Positions 14,877 through 24,210 of a stretch of 27,926 nucleotides of DNA are shown here, piece after piece. A program made the position numbers and the translations under genes. This stretch comes from Gemella haemolysans (GTDB lineage Bacteria > Bacillota > Bacilli > Staphylococcales > Gemellaceae): NCBI RefSeq assembly GCF_901873445.1, contig NZ_CABFLN010000023.1, positions 1-27,926 on the forward strand, given 5' to 3'. Numbering within the stretch: the first letter of the stretch is position 1; each line of letters begins with the position of its first letter. The notes under the pieces were generated by a model. It was not told the origin of the DNA. It saw only the letters and a program-made list of their open reading frames with translations, and did not search any database.

Positions 14877-16145
14877 TTAATCTCTTATGAATTTTTTCAT
14901 TTCAGCAATGTAGTCAGCATTACTTTCATGTTTTCTAAGATGATTTAACACACCAATAGTTGGTTCACTAACATCTTCAAGTTTTCTACGAGTTTGCCAT
15001 AATATTTTTACTTCATCTTCTGTTAGTAATAAATCTTCTTTTCTTGTAGAACTCTTCAAGAAATCAATAGCTGGATAAACTCTTCTTGAAGCTAATTCAG
15101 GCGATAATACTATCTCCATATTTCCAGTTCCTTTGAACTCTTCAAATATTAAATCATCCATTCTAGAACCAGTATTAATCAAGGCAGTTGCTATTATAGT
15201 CAAGCTTCCTCCACCTTCTACGTTCCTTGCTGCTCCAAAGAATGCTTTTGGCTTATGAAGGCTTGATGGATCTACCCCTCCGCTTAAGACTTTACCACTA
15301 CTAGGCTCAACAATGTTATAAGCACGAGCAAGTCTCGTTATACTATCCATAAGTATAATTACATCTTGACCAAGTTCTACACGACGTTTAGCATGCTCAA
15401 TAACCAATTCTGCCACTTTAATATGATTTTCAGAAGTTTCATCGAATGTTGAACTTACAACATCTGCTCCTCTTACAGATCTTTCCATATCAGTAACTTC
15501 TTCTGGTCTTTCATCAATTAAAAGGATAATTAACTTTTTATCAGGATAATTTTTTCTAATAGAATTTGCTATATCTTTTAATAATGTTGTTTTCCCAACT
15601 TTAGGTGGTGCAACAATCAATCCACGTTGACCAAATCCAATTGGCGCTACTAAATCAACAAATCTTGTAGAAAGTTTCTCCTTAGTAGTCTCTAAAACAA
15701 TTTTCTGATTAGGATAAATCGGTGTTAAAGCTTGGAAATGTGCTCTACCTTTTGCAACTTCTGCATCAACATCATTAACCTTATCAACTTGAAGTATACC
15801 TGCATATCTTTCACCTTCACGAGGTTTACGAACCTTACCATAAACTTCATCACCTTTTTTCAGTTCGAAGCGACGAATTTGAGAAGCGGAAATATAAATA
15901 TCTGTTTCTCCTTTTTTATAATCAACTGTTCTTAAGAAACCAAAACCATTTTCTGGATGAATGTCGTCTAGAATACCAGAAGCATAGTAATGCTCTTCGC
16001 TTACTGATTGTTTTTCTAAAATTGCTAAAACTAATTCTTTTTTATTTAATGTATAATATCTTGGAACACCAAGTTCTTTAGCTAAAGCTGTAAGTTCTTT
16101 AGTATTCATACTTTTATACATCTCATCAAATTTTATGTTACTCAT
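14877..16145 (-). CDS. rho: Transcription termination factor Rho
   Basis: A hexameric RNA helicase that ends transcription at untranslated, C-rich RNA. The 422-residue product has an N-terminal Rho_N helix domain ([14 protein letters not shown]), a cold-shock-type RNA-binding fold with GFGFLRT (67-73), a Walker [10 protein letters not shown] (179-187), a Walker [14 protein letters not shown], and the R-loop segment [16 protein letters not shown]. No long insertion is seen in the N terminus. An upstream in-frame GTG (16181) is possible, but AAAGGAT precedes the ATG at 16145, where similarity starts. It is followed closely by the DedA promoter without an obvious terminator. Confidence 0.97.
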   Translation of the reverse strand: MSNIKFDEMYKSMNTKELTALAKELGVPRYYTLNKKELVLAILEKQSVSEEHYYASGILDDIHPENGFGFLRTVDYKKGETDIYISASQIRRFELKKGDEVYGKVRKPREGERYAGILQVDKVNDVDAEVAKGRAHFQALTPIYPNQKIVLETTKEKLSTRFVDLVAPIGFGQRGLIVAPPKVGKTTLLKDIANSIRKNYPDKKLIILLIDERPEEVTDMERSVRGADVVSSTFDETSENHIKVAELVIEHAKRRVELGQDVIILMDSITRLARAYNIVEPSSGKVLSGGVDPSSLHKPKAFFGAARNVEGGGSLTIIATALINTGSRMDDLIFEEFKGTGNMEIVLSPELASRRVYPAIDFLKSSTRKEDLLLTEDEVKILWQTRRKLEDVSEPTIGVLNHLRKHESNADYIAEMKKFIRD

Positions 16146-16194
16146 TTTTATCCTTTCTCCATATATTTCATGGAAATTCACAAATAAACATCTA

Positions 16195-16303
16195 TACTTT
16201 AAATATTTAACATAAATTAGTATAAAATATAATTAAAAATATCTTTAAAGTACATCAAGAACTTGAAATGATAAATCTACCTCATATTACTTCCAAGTTC
16301 TTG
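16195..16303 (-). other. Inverted repeats between the EamA gene and rho
   Basis: Two inverted repeats fill the gap upstream of rho. TACTTTAAATATTT (16195-16208) pairs imperfectly with 16237-16252. CAAGAACTTG (16256-16265) pairs perfectly with CAAGTTCTTG (16294-16303) around a 28-base loop. Neither is followed by a clear T run on the minus strand. They could end EamA transcription or form part of the rho leader, where rho is often autoregulated; neither is proven. Confidence 0.45.
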
Positions 16304-16347
16304 TCAATTAATATTAAATTTTCTCCAACAAATTTATTAAAAAAATA

Positions 16348-17235
16348 TTATCTCTTACTTAGTACCACTACCGCCGATAAAATAAACCCAGCACCTATTA
16401 AATCAATTATACCGAATGTAGTCCCTAATAATAAGAATGAAAAAACTATTGCTGCTATCGGCTCAAAACATCCGATTATACTTCCTGTAACAGCACCAAT
16501 TAATCTTACTCCTTCCAAATATAATGAGAATGACATTATAGTTCCTACTATAATTACACCTGCCATACATAGAAAGTCAATAAAAGAAAAATTTTCAGGA
16601 ATATAATTACTTCCAGTGCCAAAATAAACCACAACACCTGCAATTAAAAGTCCCCACGCCATTATTGGCATTACTCCATATTTTTTTGTAAGATTAATTG
16701 ATGAAATATTGTAACTCGCTAGTCCTATTGCAGAAAATAGTCCCCAAAACAAACCTAGTGTAGAGATATTTAATTTACTAAAATCCAAGTGTGTAGCCAT
16801 CAGTACTGTTCCAAATAATGAAGCGGCTATTGCAATAACTTCGTGTGCCATCGGCCATCTTCTACCTATAACACAATAATACATCATAATCATTACAGGA
16901 CCTGTATACTGAAGAACAGTTGCCATACCAGCATTAGTATATTTAATCGCTAAAAAATATGCCCCTTGACAAATAAGTAATCCTAAAAATGAAAAATTTA
17001 ATAATCTTAAAATATCTTTTTTATCCGAAAATACATTCATCAAGCTTTTCTTATCTTTTAAGAATAAAATAATTACAAGAACAATCCCAGCATAAAATAA
17101 TCTGTTTGCTATTATCCATGTGGAATCTATCTTAGAGATATTAAGTAAATACTCCCCTAATACTCCAGATAATCCCCAACAAGTAGCACCTAGCAAAGTA
17201 AGGATTGCTCCTTTTTTCATCGTACTTTGTCTCAT
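16348..17235 (-). CDS. EamA/DMT family transporter
   Basis: A 295-residue membrane protein with two EamA repeats, about ten hydrophobic segments. The first repeat begins GAILTLLGATCWGLSGVLGEYL. The second ends in GCFEPIAAIVFSFLLLG, a segment typical of drug/metabolite transporters. Substrate unknown; relatives export amino acids or metabolites. The ATG at 17235 has a GGAG ribosome binding site that overlaps the stop of the MenF-like gene (TAGGAG), 12 bases upstream, so it belongs to the operon of the NagB-like and MenF-like genes. Confidence 0.9.
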   Translation of the reverse strand: MRQSTMKKGAILTLLGATCWGLSGVLGEYLLNISKIDSTWIIANRLFYAGIVLVIILFLKDKKSLMNVFSDKKDILRLLNFSFLGLLICQGAYFLAIKYTNAGMATVLQYTGPVMIMMYYCVIGRRWPMAHEVIAIAASLFGTVLMATHLDFSKLNISTLGLFWGLFSAIGLASYNISSINLTKKYGVMPIMAWGLLIAGVVVYFGTGSNYIPENFSFIDFLCMAGVIIVGTIMSFSLYLEGVRLIGAVTGSIIGCFEPIAAIVFSFLLLGTTFGIIDLIGAGFILSAVVVLSKR

Positions 17236-17247
17236 AATTAACTTCTC

Positions 17248-18576
17248 CTAATGATCAAATAATTTCAGACTTGAATTTACAATCCTATTAGATTTTTCTA
17301 CAACTTCATCATATTTTTCTTCATTCGATAATAAAATACTCGTAAATAACGTTATCATATTATTTTGAGCTACCATCATATTTCCACAAGTATAGAACTT
17401 AGCATCAAGTTTATTAGTAATATATCCAAATGGTGAATACCAAAAACCATAACCTACATTGTAGTTTTCATCAAAAAATTTCTTCGCTATGTTCTCAGGA
17501 TAACCTTTTATTATTGGCATTGGGTATAATAAACTAAGGGATTTAATAGCTTTTTGAGTATCATCAACTTTTGAATTTAACACAGAAAATACATCTAATT
17601 TTTTCCCCATCAATGTTTTATCATCGTACACTTTAAATTCACTATCAAAATGAGATTCAAAATTTTCTTTATACTCCTGAATAATTTCTTCTTCATCAAA
17701 CATGATAGAATAATCATTATTAAATAAATTTTCTTTTTTCAAGTAAAGATGTGCCTTTAAATCTCTATCAGTATAATCTAGTGAAATCAATGGATTTGTA
17801 GTTACAAATACACTTTTTTTCGATTCAAAAGCTATGAAATATCTATTTCTGCCTAATAAATATTTTGTTATTGCACCAAGCGAAGTATTATTTTCTAATA
17901 ATATTAAATTTTTTCTTGAAAGTACTATACGTTTAAGTTCTTCTTTTTCAATTTGAAGAAGTGCTTTTCTAATATTTTCTTGCCAAAGTTCTGGATAAAT
18001 CTCCCTAACTACTGATATTTTCGGTTCATTAGAAGTCTCATTATCGTCATCAAGTTTATTTAAAAATGAAATTCTCTCTGTCCATAATTCTGTAAATTCT
18101 TTTTCTTCTTTCATATTAAAGAATAGAGTTATAAAGACATCATCACCTTTAAAAACAGCTAGTATTCCAGGAACTACAAATGATGTATCACTAAAATCTA
18201 CCCATTCTTGGCTATTTTTATTATTACCATCTGAAATTCCACCATAAATACCAAAATATTCATCATCATGTGCATCTATTTCTAGAGCTGTTACCTGTGC
18301 TTTTAATTCTTCAAAACCAGATAGGACACTACTATTATCAAAACTTGTTAAAAAATCATTAGAATCGAGTAACCATGTCGCTTCGTACCCTATACCAATT
18401 ATAGAAGATTTAGTATCTGGAGTTCTTATGATAAACCTCTCTCCTTTTTTGGGAGAAAATAAACTTATAAACTGGTCTTCGCTAAATGTTTTCTTCAGCT
18501 TAAATTTTACAATAAGTTTATCATCAAGAACTGTATCACTAAAATCATAGTCTATAATTCTCTGATAATCATTCAT
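17248..18576 (-). CDS. Divergent isochorismate synthase (MenF)-like protein, probably not an active enzyme
   Basis: A 442-residue protein with the outline of chorismate-binding enzymes of the MenF/EntC type. The N-terminal part has GERFIIRTPDTKSSIIGIG. Helix motif WQENIRKALLQIEKEELKR leads to RIVLSR, and LYPMPIIKGYPENIAKKFF and GFWYSPFGYIT align with the HPTPAVGG and YAGPVG blocks. Key positions are changed: the catalytic Lys of the usual KVVLAR motif is R216, the GASPE block reads TTNPLIS (259-265), the His of HPTP is Tyr, and the SGAGIV block reads LFTSILLS. The fold is probably kept while synthase activity is doubtful. The gene starts five bases after the NagB-like gene. No other menaquinone or siderophore gene lies nearby. 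Confidence 0.7.
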   Translation of the reverse strand: MNDYQRIIDYDFSDTVLDDKLIVKFKLKKTFSEDQFISLFSPKKGERFIIRTPDTKSSIIGIGYEATWLLDSNDFLTSFDNSSVLSGFEELKAQVTALEIDAHDDEYFGIYGGISDGNNKNSQEWVDFSDTSFVVPGILAVFKGDDVFITLFFNMKEEKEFTELWTERISFLNKLDDDNETSNEPKISVVREIYPELWQENIRKALLQIEKEELKRIVLSRKNLILLENNTSLGAITKYLLGRNRYFIAFESKKSVFVTTNPLISLDYTDRDLKAHLYLKKENLFNNDYSIMFDEEEIIQEYKENFESHFDSEFKVYDDKTLMGKKLDVFSVLNSKVDDTQKAIKSLSLLYPMPIIKGYPENIAKKFFDENYNVGYGFWYSPFGYITNKLDAKFYTCGNMMVAQNNMITLFTSILLSNEEKYDEVVEKSNRIVNSSLKLFDH

Positions 18577-18581
18577 ACCTA

Positions 18582-19397
18582 TTACCTATCCTTTTTTTGC
18601 TCCTCGTTTTGAAGCCTTTCTTCACGTTCTTTAATTTCTAATCTTTTTTGTCTTTGTTTAATTAATCTATTTACCTCTTCCTCAGATTTATAACTTGCTT
18701 CTTTATCCGTAAAAATAAATAGATTTTTATGATTATTTAATATTGATAATACCGTTTTATTTTCTGATTCTTCATTTTCAAATAACTCTGCAATATACTT
18801 TCTCTTGTCATTTCCTAAAACAACAACAAATAAATTTCTAGCAGACATTAAGTTTTCATAACCGATACTAATTAATTTATTACCGTTAATTTCCATACCC
18901 GCTTGTTGCAATTGAGCCTTTTCTTCTTCCGAGAACTCAACAATATGAAGGTTTTTATTTACCTCATCGACAAAACGATAATCAAGTATTCCTCCATCAG
19001 ATCCTAAGAAAACTATCGCAACATCAATCGGATTTTCTTCTAATACTTCTTTATAACTATTTAAATCTTCTTCACATTCGTTACTATTTAATGTTTGCGG
19101 ATAATAAATATTTTTCGCTTCAACATCTAATTTCTTAAATAGTTCATGTCTTGCATATCTATATAATCCAAATTTCTCTTCAATATCAATATCAGCAAAT
19201 TCACGTTGACCTAGCATAATAACATGTTTATATCGATACTTTCCAGATTGATTATCGTCAATCATTCTATTAGTAAATTGCGTATTAATGATATTTTCTG
19301 GTAAGCAAATAACTGCTCCATCCTCTAAATTCTTTTCAAACTCATCATACATTCTATTTAGAACTGCTGTTTCACTATTACAAACTATATATTTCAT
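18582..19397 (-). CDS. Divergent glucosamine-6-phosphate deaminase/6-phosphogluconolactonase-fold protein
   Basis: A 271-residue protein similar to the NagB/SugarP isomerase fold. YRYARHELFKKLDVEAKNIYYP corresponds to the Y-R-x-F-L segment of NagB. VFLGSDGGI (129-137) lies where NagB has GIGxDGHIAF, and LISIGYENLMSARNLFVVVLG plus SILNNHKNLFIFTDKEA match the NagB C-terminal blocks. The Asp of the active-site loop (D134) is kept, but the catalytic His is Gly, and no DEY-type loop is evident. The last 35 residues are a charged, probably coiled-coil tail absent from NagB. It is followed by the MenF-like gene, so both seem to be remodelled relatives of metabolic enzymes. GGAGG precedes the ATG. 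Confidence 0.65.
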   Translation of the reverse strand: MKYIVCNSETAVLNRMYDEFEKNLEDGAVICLPENIINTQFTNRMIDDNQSGKYRYKHVIMLGQREFADIDIEEKFGLYRYARHELFKKLDVEAKNIYYPQTLNSNECEEDLNSYKEVLEENPIDVAIVFLGSDGGILDYRFVDEVNKNLHIVEFSEEEKAQLQQAGMEINGNKLISIGYENLMSARNLFVVVLGNDKRKYIAELFENEESENKTVLSILNNHKNLFIFTDKEASYKSEEEVNRLIKQRQKRLEIKEREERLQNEEQKKDR

Positions 19398-19436
19398 GTT
19401 TTCACCTCCAAATAATAATTATTCAAATTACTCTTT

Positions 19437-19465
19437 ATTATATCATATTTATCCCTTACTAACAA
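19437..19465 (-). promoter_or_regulatory. Promoter of the NagB-like/MenF-like/EamA operon
   Basis: On the minus strand TTGTTA (19460-19465), 17 bases, and a perfect TATAAT (19437-19442). A palindrome ACAACGTTGT (19462-19471) overlaps the -35. The promoter lies just after the addA stop, so these genes need not depend on addA transcription. Confidence 0.75.
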
Positions 19466-19475
19466 CGTTGTATAT

Positions 19476-22400
19476 TTACTCAACTTCTATCAGTTTAGAA
19501 AGCACATATGAATAAATATATGTTTTAATATTTTTCAATTGATAATATTCCGCTACCGCTTCTTTATAAATCTTTAATTGCTCTTTATGTCTCTCACGTA
19601 AAATCCCTTCCCCAGTTTTACTTGTTACATGGTCTGTTTTGTAATCGATAATAATCGCTTCGTTATCAGATATTTTAATAAATAAATCGACTACCCCTTG
19701 AAGTATTACATCTATTTCACTATCACTCTCACTGTATAGTTCTTTAGCTTTTTTAGCAGTAGTAAATGCTATTTCTGTTTGACAAAATTGACAATTAGAA
19801 ATAATATTCATTAATTCGTTATTAATAAAGTTACTTATTCTTTCTATATCATCTTTATTATTTATATTGTCAAACTCTTCTTCTGTTAATATTCTATTCT
19901 CTTTAATATTTTTTATTAAACCATCAGTTTTCTTTAAATTATTTAGATAAGTTTCCACATCATTAATCTCAATCCCCACTCTAATATCATTTACAATTTT
20001 TTCAAAAAGCTTATGGACAATATTACCTCTAAGTATTGACTTACTAGTAGAAGTCGAACTTTTCAATGTAGTTAACTCAAGGTATCCTCTTTTTTCTTTT
20101 TTAAAGTTAATATTACTATCACCATTAATTTTTTTCAACGCACTATATGATGTTTTTGTTGGAAATACCTTATGTTTAACCTTAACTTCTTCGATTTCCT
20201 CAGTAGTGTTTTGTTTTAACTCAAATCTTTCATAAAAGTTTGCTAAATCAAAGTCTAAACTAGCTTCTTGTTCTTGAATAGATGGGATTACTTCATAATC
20301 TTCAAATTTAGCATCTTTTTCATTTTCAAAATTGAATCCGGCTTCGTAATCACTCAATAAATTATTTAAAATAATTTCAAAGTTATCGTCTTCTATTAAT
20401 GCTTGCGATAAAGATTTGTCTCTTGCTTTCTCATTATTCAATTCTATCCCATTTGGGCTCACAAGATACAATGTATTCTTAGCTCGTGTTAAAGCTACAT
20501 ATAGATTACGAACTTCCTCTTCTCGTTCTCTCAACTTAATTAATATACTATTTAATTTATATAATTCGTTTAATTTTGATAATCTTGAACTATTTAAACT
20601 AAAGCTTTGGGCTATATTCTCTACATTAAGACTTAAACCGAAAGTTTCTGTGAATAACCCTTCTCCAGTATAACCTCTTTTACTAAATGAAGTATCAAGA
20701 TCAGCGACAAATACTTCTTTATACTCTAGTCCTTTTGAGATATGTATTGTAGACAAAGTAACACTGTCATTTGGTGTTCTTTTCTTAGTTTCAAATACCT
20801 CTTCTGTTTTGATATTTTTTAACTGATTTATTAACCCAGAAAGTTTATTATCAATATTCTGATATTCATTAACTACATCTATAAAATTCTCAAAATAATC
20901 TATCTCTTCATCATTTACACCGATTGTTACTAAATAATTTTTAAAGTCAGTATCAATCTCTATAGTTTCTATTAAACTTGGTAATGAATTATTCAAACTA
21001 AAATTCAGCCATTTTTTTAATATGTTTGTAGTCTGTTTGTCTTTTTTATTATCACTATTATTTAATTTTTCAAAAAGATTTTTCCCTTTTTCTAGTGATA
21101 ATCTCAATAATTCATCATTACTATAATCTAAAATCTCTGTATGTAATACTGCTAATAAGCTAGTATCTCTATTAGTATTATCTAAAAATCTAAGAAGATT
21201 ATATAAAATATTAAAACAATTTGATTCAGTAAAACCAACTTTTTCCTTGAAAAATAATGGTATATTGTACTTGCTAAATATTTCTTTAAAACTAGACATT
21301 TTAGTACTGTTTCTCACTAAAATAGCATAGTCACTATATTTTTTCCCATTCTTTATCCCTTGTAAAATTTCATATGCAATATTTTCTATAGACTGAATTC
21401 TATAATCTTTTTTGTTCTCTATTATCTCTCCAGTAAAATAATTAACCTTACCATTAATTAATTTGGTAGGAATTATTTCCGTATCTTGACGTTCTTTTGC
21501 CTCTGGGTAATACAGAGCACTATCTTCATCATAACTCACACCAGCATTCTTATTGTCCATTAATCTATTAAATACAAAATTACTACATTTTAGTATATTC
21601 TCATCACTTCTAAAGTTTTCTTTTAATACTACACATATTCCTTCAGAATCATCTTCAAATGAATATTCCTCATTTACACTATAGTTATCAATTTCCAATT
21701 TTCTATAACTATTATACTTTTGTTCAAAAAGATCTGGATTAGATCCCCTAAAACCATATATCGCTTGTTTAACATCTCCAACCCTAAAGAAGTACACACC
21801 TTCTCCTCTAATTAAGTTTAAGATATATTCTTGCAGGTTATTATTATCTTGATATTCATCAACATATATCTCATAAAAATACTCTCTATAATAATGTGCC
21901 GCTTCACTAGGTATAATGTCACCATTCTTTTCTTTAGTAAGTGCCTTTATAGCAAGATGATTTAAATCAGAGAAATCTAAAAAATTGTTCTCTCTTTTTC
22001 TTTTAATAAAATCATTATGTAATTTCTTAAGAACTTTCTTAATAGTTCTTGATAACCCACTTATTTTTTCTATAGTTTTAAAATAATTCAAGTAATCAAT
22101 TAGTTCATCATAAACTTTTGTTAATAACGCTGTATCATAGATATTATTTTCAATTTTTAACTGGTTATCAAGTTTTTCTATAATCTCAATAATTTCTTCA
22201 AGCTCCTCTTGATTGCTTTTTAAAGAAATTTCGTCTTGTTGAATATATTTAATAATTTTTTCTTTTTTATCGTTATCTAGATTAGTAAGAGATATTATAT
22301 CTAAATCCTCTTCTTTTTTATTATTTTCTAGATATTTTTTAATACACAAACTAAAGTTAAACGCAGTTTCTACAGCCTCTTTTGTAGTTAAATTATCGAA

Positions 22401-23111
22401 TTTACTAAATTCATCAATAACAGCATAATCTACGTCAACATTATCTATAATTAGGGAATTTAATTTTTCAAAATCATTTTCTAAATATATTTGAAAATTA
22501 GGTATATTTAATAGTTTGTAGTACACATCGATAATGAATGAACTAATATTTTGTTTAGATTCAAAAACTGTAAATAATAAATCTGTACTAGCAGAATCTT
22601 CCTGTACTAACTCCTCTAGGACATTTCCTATCGTTTCACTCAATAACCCTTTACTATTTGCTAATATACTAAAATTAGGTGATAAATATTTAATTTGATT
22701 ATCAATTTCTTCCTCTACAAGATAATAGAATTTTTTCAATACATTTAGACAAAAGCTGTCAATAGTACTAACATAGGCATCGTTCATTAACATCCTTTGC
22801 TTTCTAAGGAATAATAAATCCTCTTCTTTATTTGTAGAAAGCAATCTTTCACTAATTTTACCTTCTATTCTTACTATCATATTTTTAGCAGCAGCTGTAG
22901 TAAATGTTAGTACTAATAGTCTATCAATGTCCCATCTTTTCGTTGCAACTTTTCTTGTTATTCGTTCAGAAAGAACCTCTGTTTTACCACTTCCAGCAGC
23001 AGCAGCTACAAGAACATCAGCCCCTGTAATAGCTATAGCTTGCCATTGAGGTGGTGTAGGTGGATATTTCCTAGAAGCGGCTATATTATCAATCTTTTCA
23101 ATATTTATCAT
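19476..23111 (-). CDS. addA: ATP-dependent helicase/nuclease subunit A
   Basis: The UvrD-type helicase and nuclease subunit of AddAB (RexAB), which processes double-strand DNA ends for RecA repair. The 1211-residue product has a Q motif PPTPPQWQAI, Walker A AAAAGSGKT (36-44), motif II VDEYQD, motif III GDVKQAIYGFRG, motif VI VALTRAKN, and a C-terminal RecB-family nuclease site GVVDLFIK...IIDYK (around 1136-1158). An in-frame ATG lies at 23159, but AGAGG precedes the ATG at 23111 and family similarity starts there. addB normally lies just upstream of addA; here the upstream neighbour is a divergent phosphoesterase gene. AddB is either elsewhere or missing. Confidence 0.94.
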   Translation of the reverse strand: MINIEKIDNIAASRKYPPTPPQWQAIAITGADVLVAAAAGSGKTEVLSERITRKVATKRWDIDRLLVLTFTTAAAKNMIVRIEGKISERLLSTNKEEDLLFLRKQRMLMNDAYVSTIDSFCLNVLKKFYYLVEEEIDNQIKYLSPNFSILANSKGLLSETIGNVLEELVQEDSASTDLLFTVFESKQNISSFIIDVYYKLLNIPNFQIYLENDFEKLNSLIIDNVDVDYAVIDEFSKFDNLTTKEAVETAFNFSLCIKKYLENNKKEEDLDIISLTNLDNDKKEKIIKYIQQDEISLKSNQEELEEIIEIIEKLDNQLKIENNIYDTALLTKVYDELIDYLNYFKTIEKISGLSRTIKKVLKKLHNDFIKRKRENNFLDFSDLNHLAIKALTKEKNGDIIPSEAAHYYREYFYEIYVDEYQDNNNLQEYILNLIRGEGVYFFRVGDVKQAIYGFRGSNPDLFEQKYNSYRKLEIDNYSVNEEYSFEDDSEGICVVLKENFRSDENILKCSNFVFNRLMDNKNAGVSYDEDSALYYPEAKERQDTEIIPTKLINGKVNYFTGEIIENKKDYRIQSIENIAYEILQGIKNGKKYSDYAILVRNSTKMSSFKEIFSKYNIPLFFKEKVGFTESNCFNILYNLLRFLDNTNRDTSLLAVLHTEILDYSNDELLRLSLEKGKNLFEKLNNSDNKKDKQTTNILKKWLNFSLNNSLPSLIETIEIDTDFKNYLVTIGVNDEEIDYFENFIDVVNEYQNIDNKLSGLINQLKNIKTEEVFETKKRTPNDSVTLSTIHISKGLEYKEVFVADLDTSFSKRGYTGEGLFTETFGLSLNVENIAQSFSLNSSRLSKLNELYKLNSILIKLREREEEVRNLYVALTRAKNTLYLVSPNGIELNNEKARDKSLSQALIEDDNFEIILNNLLSDYEAGFNFENEKDAKFEDYEVIPSIQEQEASLDFDLANFYERFELKQNTTEEIEEVKVKHKVFPTKTSYSALKKINGDSNINFKKEKRGYLELTTLKSSTSTSKSILRGNIVHKLFEKIVNDIRVGIEINDVETYLNNLKKTDGLIKNIKENRILTEEEFDNINNKDDIERISNFINNELMNIISNCQFCQTEIAFTTAKKAKELYSESDSEIDVILQGVVDLFIKISDNEAIIIDYKTDHVTSKTGEGILRERHKEQLKIYKEAVAEYYQLKNIKTYIYSYVLSKLIEVE

Positions 23112-23159
23112 ATATTTTTCCTCTAATTTCTCATTAATAATCACTTTATATTTTAACAT

Positions 23160-23323
23160 ACTTTAAGCATTATGGTATAATGTTTTAGAATAGTGATATA
23201 TTAAAATAACATTTATTTAAAACTATGTTTTTTAAATCACTATCACACAGTTTTATAGAATATAAAAATACTATAGTTTAATGTTTTTACATTCTATTTA
23301 AAAATTAGTTTTAGGTGAAATAT
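23160..23323 (+). promoter_or_regulatory. Divergent promoter region and structured leader of the phosphoesterase gene
   Basis: On the plus strand an extended -10 TGGTATAAT ends at 23181, within a perfect palindrome CATTAT-GGT-ATAATG (23168-23182). The -35 is weak. The predicted leader is about 135 bases and contains a hairpin: TAGTGAT (23191-23197) with ATCACTA (23236-23242), and inside it AACAT with ATGTT. No known riboswitch is recognised. An addA promoter on the other strand was not clear. Confidence 0.5.
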
Positions 23324-24172
23324 ATGAATCGTAAAATTTTAGCACTAGCTCCCCTTATAGCAGCTAGTTCAATAATCAAACAAAATAAAAAGTTAAAAGT
23401 AACAAATACCACTCTAGATTTTAATAATCTTCCAGATTCTTTTGAAAATTTTAAAATTGCCCAAGTGAGTGATATTCACTGTGATAAGGTTGGATTAAGC
23501 GACTTATCATTCTTAAGTAAAATCAAAAAATTCTCACCCGATATTATTGTAATTACTGGAGATATTCTCGATAGTTATAAAAACGATATGGATGTAGCTT
23601 ATAATATCCTTAGTCAACTTGCTATAATTTCTCCTTGTTATTTTACTTCTGGAAATCATGAACTAAGATTACCGAAAGAATATACTGAATTGAAAAACAT
23701 GTTAGTAAAGCTTAAAATTACTCACTTACACAACGAAAGTATTCTTCTTAATCGTAACCAAGACTTTATAAATTTAGTTGGTGTAGAAGACTATAATTTT
23801 TTCAAAAATGAAGATAATTTAAATCATCGTGCTAACTTCAAAAAAACATTAGAGAATTTACATTCATCTGAATTCTTTAACATACTTCTATCTCATCGTC
23901 CAGAAAAGTTTCCAATTTATGTGGAAACTAAATATGATCTGATTTTTTCAGGACATGCCCACGGCGGACAATGGAGAATTCCGTTTGTCGGCGGTGTTTT
24001 CTCACCTAGTCAAGGATTTTTTCCTGAATACACAAGTGGTTGTTATACTAAAGAGAACTCAACTCTTATAGTTTCTCGTGGGTTAGGAAATAGTTCATTT
24101 CCTATTAGAATAAACAATAAAATTGAATTAGTATTAGTTACACTAAAAAAAAGAGAGATTCAAAAATCGTGA
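23324..24172 (+). CDS. YkuE-like metallophosphoesterase
   Basis: A 282-residue calcineurin-type phosphoesterase. The metal-binding motifs are in order: D50-x-H52 (VSDIHC), GD at 79-80 (ITGDILD), GNHE at 110-113, then LSHRPE and GHAHGGQW. Residues 3-20 are hydrophobic, a probable membrane anchor or signal, so the enzyme likely acts at the outer face of the membrane, as YkuE does. The frame continues upstream to a GTG at 23315, but AGGTGA there is the ribosome binding site for the ATG at 23324. The end of the gene, including the stop, forms part of the terminator stem. Confidence 0.9.
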   Translation: MNRKILALAPLIAASSIIKQNKKLKVTNTTLDFNNLPDSFENFKIAQVSDIHCDKVGLSDLSFLSKIKKFSPDIIVITGDILDSYKNDMDVAYNILSQLAIISPCYFTSGNHELRLPKEYTELKNMLVKLKITHLHNESILLNRNQDFINLVGVEDYNFFKNEDNLNHRANFKKTLENLHSSEFFNILLSHRPEKFPIYVETKYDLIFSGHAHGGQWRIPFVGGVFSPSQGFFPEYTSGCYTKENSTLIVSRGLGNSSFPIRINNKIELVLVTLKKREIQKS

Positions 24173-24200
24173 TTTTTTAAAATCCGATTTTGAATCTCTT
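24152..24200. terminator. Bidirectional terminator between phosphoesterase and pepF genes
   Basis: AGAGATTCAAAAATCG...GATTTT (from 24154) pairs with AAAATCCGATTTTGAATCTCT (to 24199). On the minus strand eight T follow; on the plus strand TATTTTCTTTATT. The stem begins inside the phosphoesterase coding region. Its core AAAATCG-GATTTT resembles the terminators at 9856 and 13891. Confidence 0.9.
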
Positions 24201-24210
24201 ATTTTCTTTA

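Noticed and set aside
16268..16606. Open frame of 112 codons on the plus strand at the rho-EamA gap
   Set aside because: Mostly antisense to the EamA gene, no recognisable protein features or ribosome binding site.
17248..18576. Plain annotation as an active isochorismate synthase (menF)
   Set aside because: The catalytic Lys and several core blocks are replaced, and no menaquinone genes are nearby; only family-level similarity is claimed.
18582..19397. Plain annotation as glucosamine-6-phosphate deaminase (nagB)
   Set aside because: The catalytic His is replaced by Gly and no DEY loop is seen.
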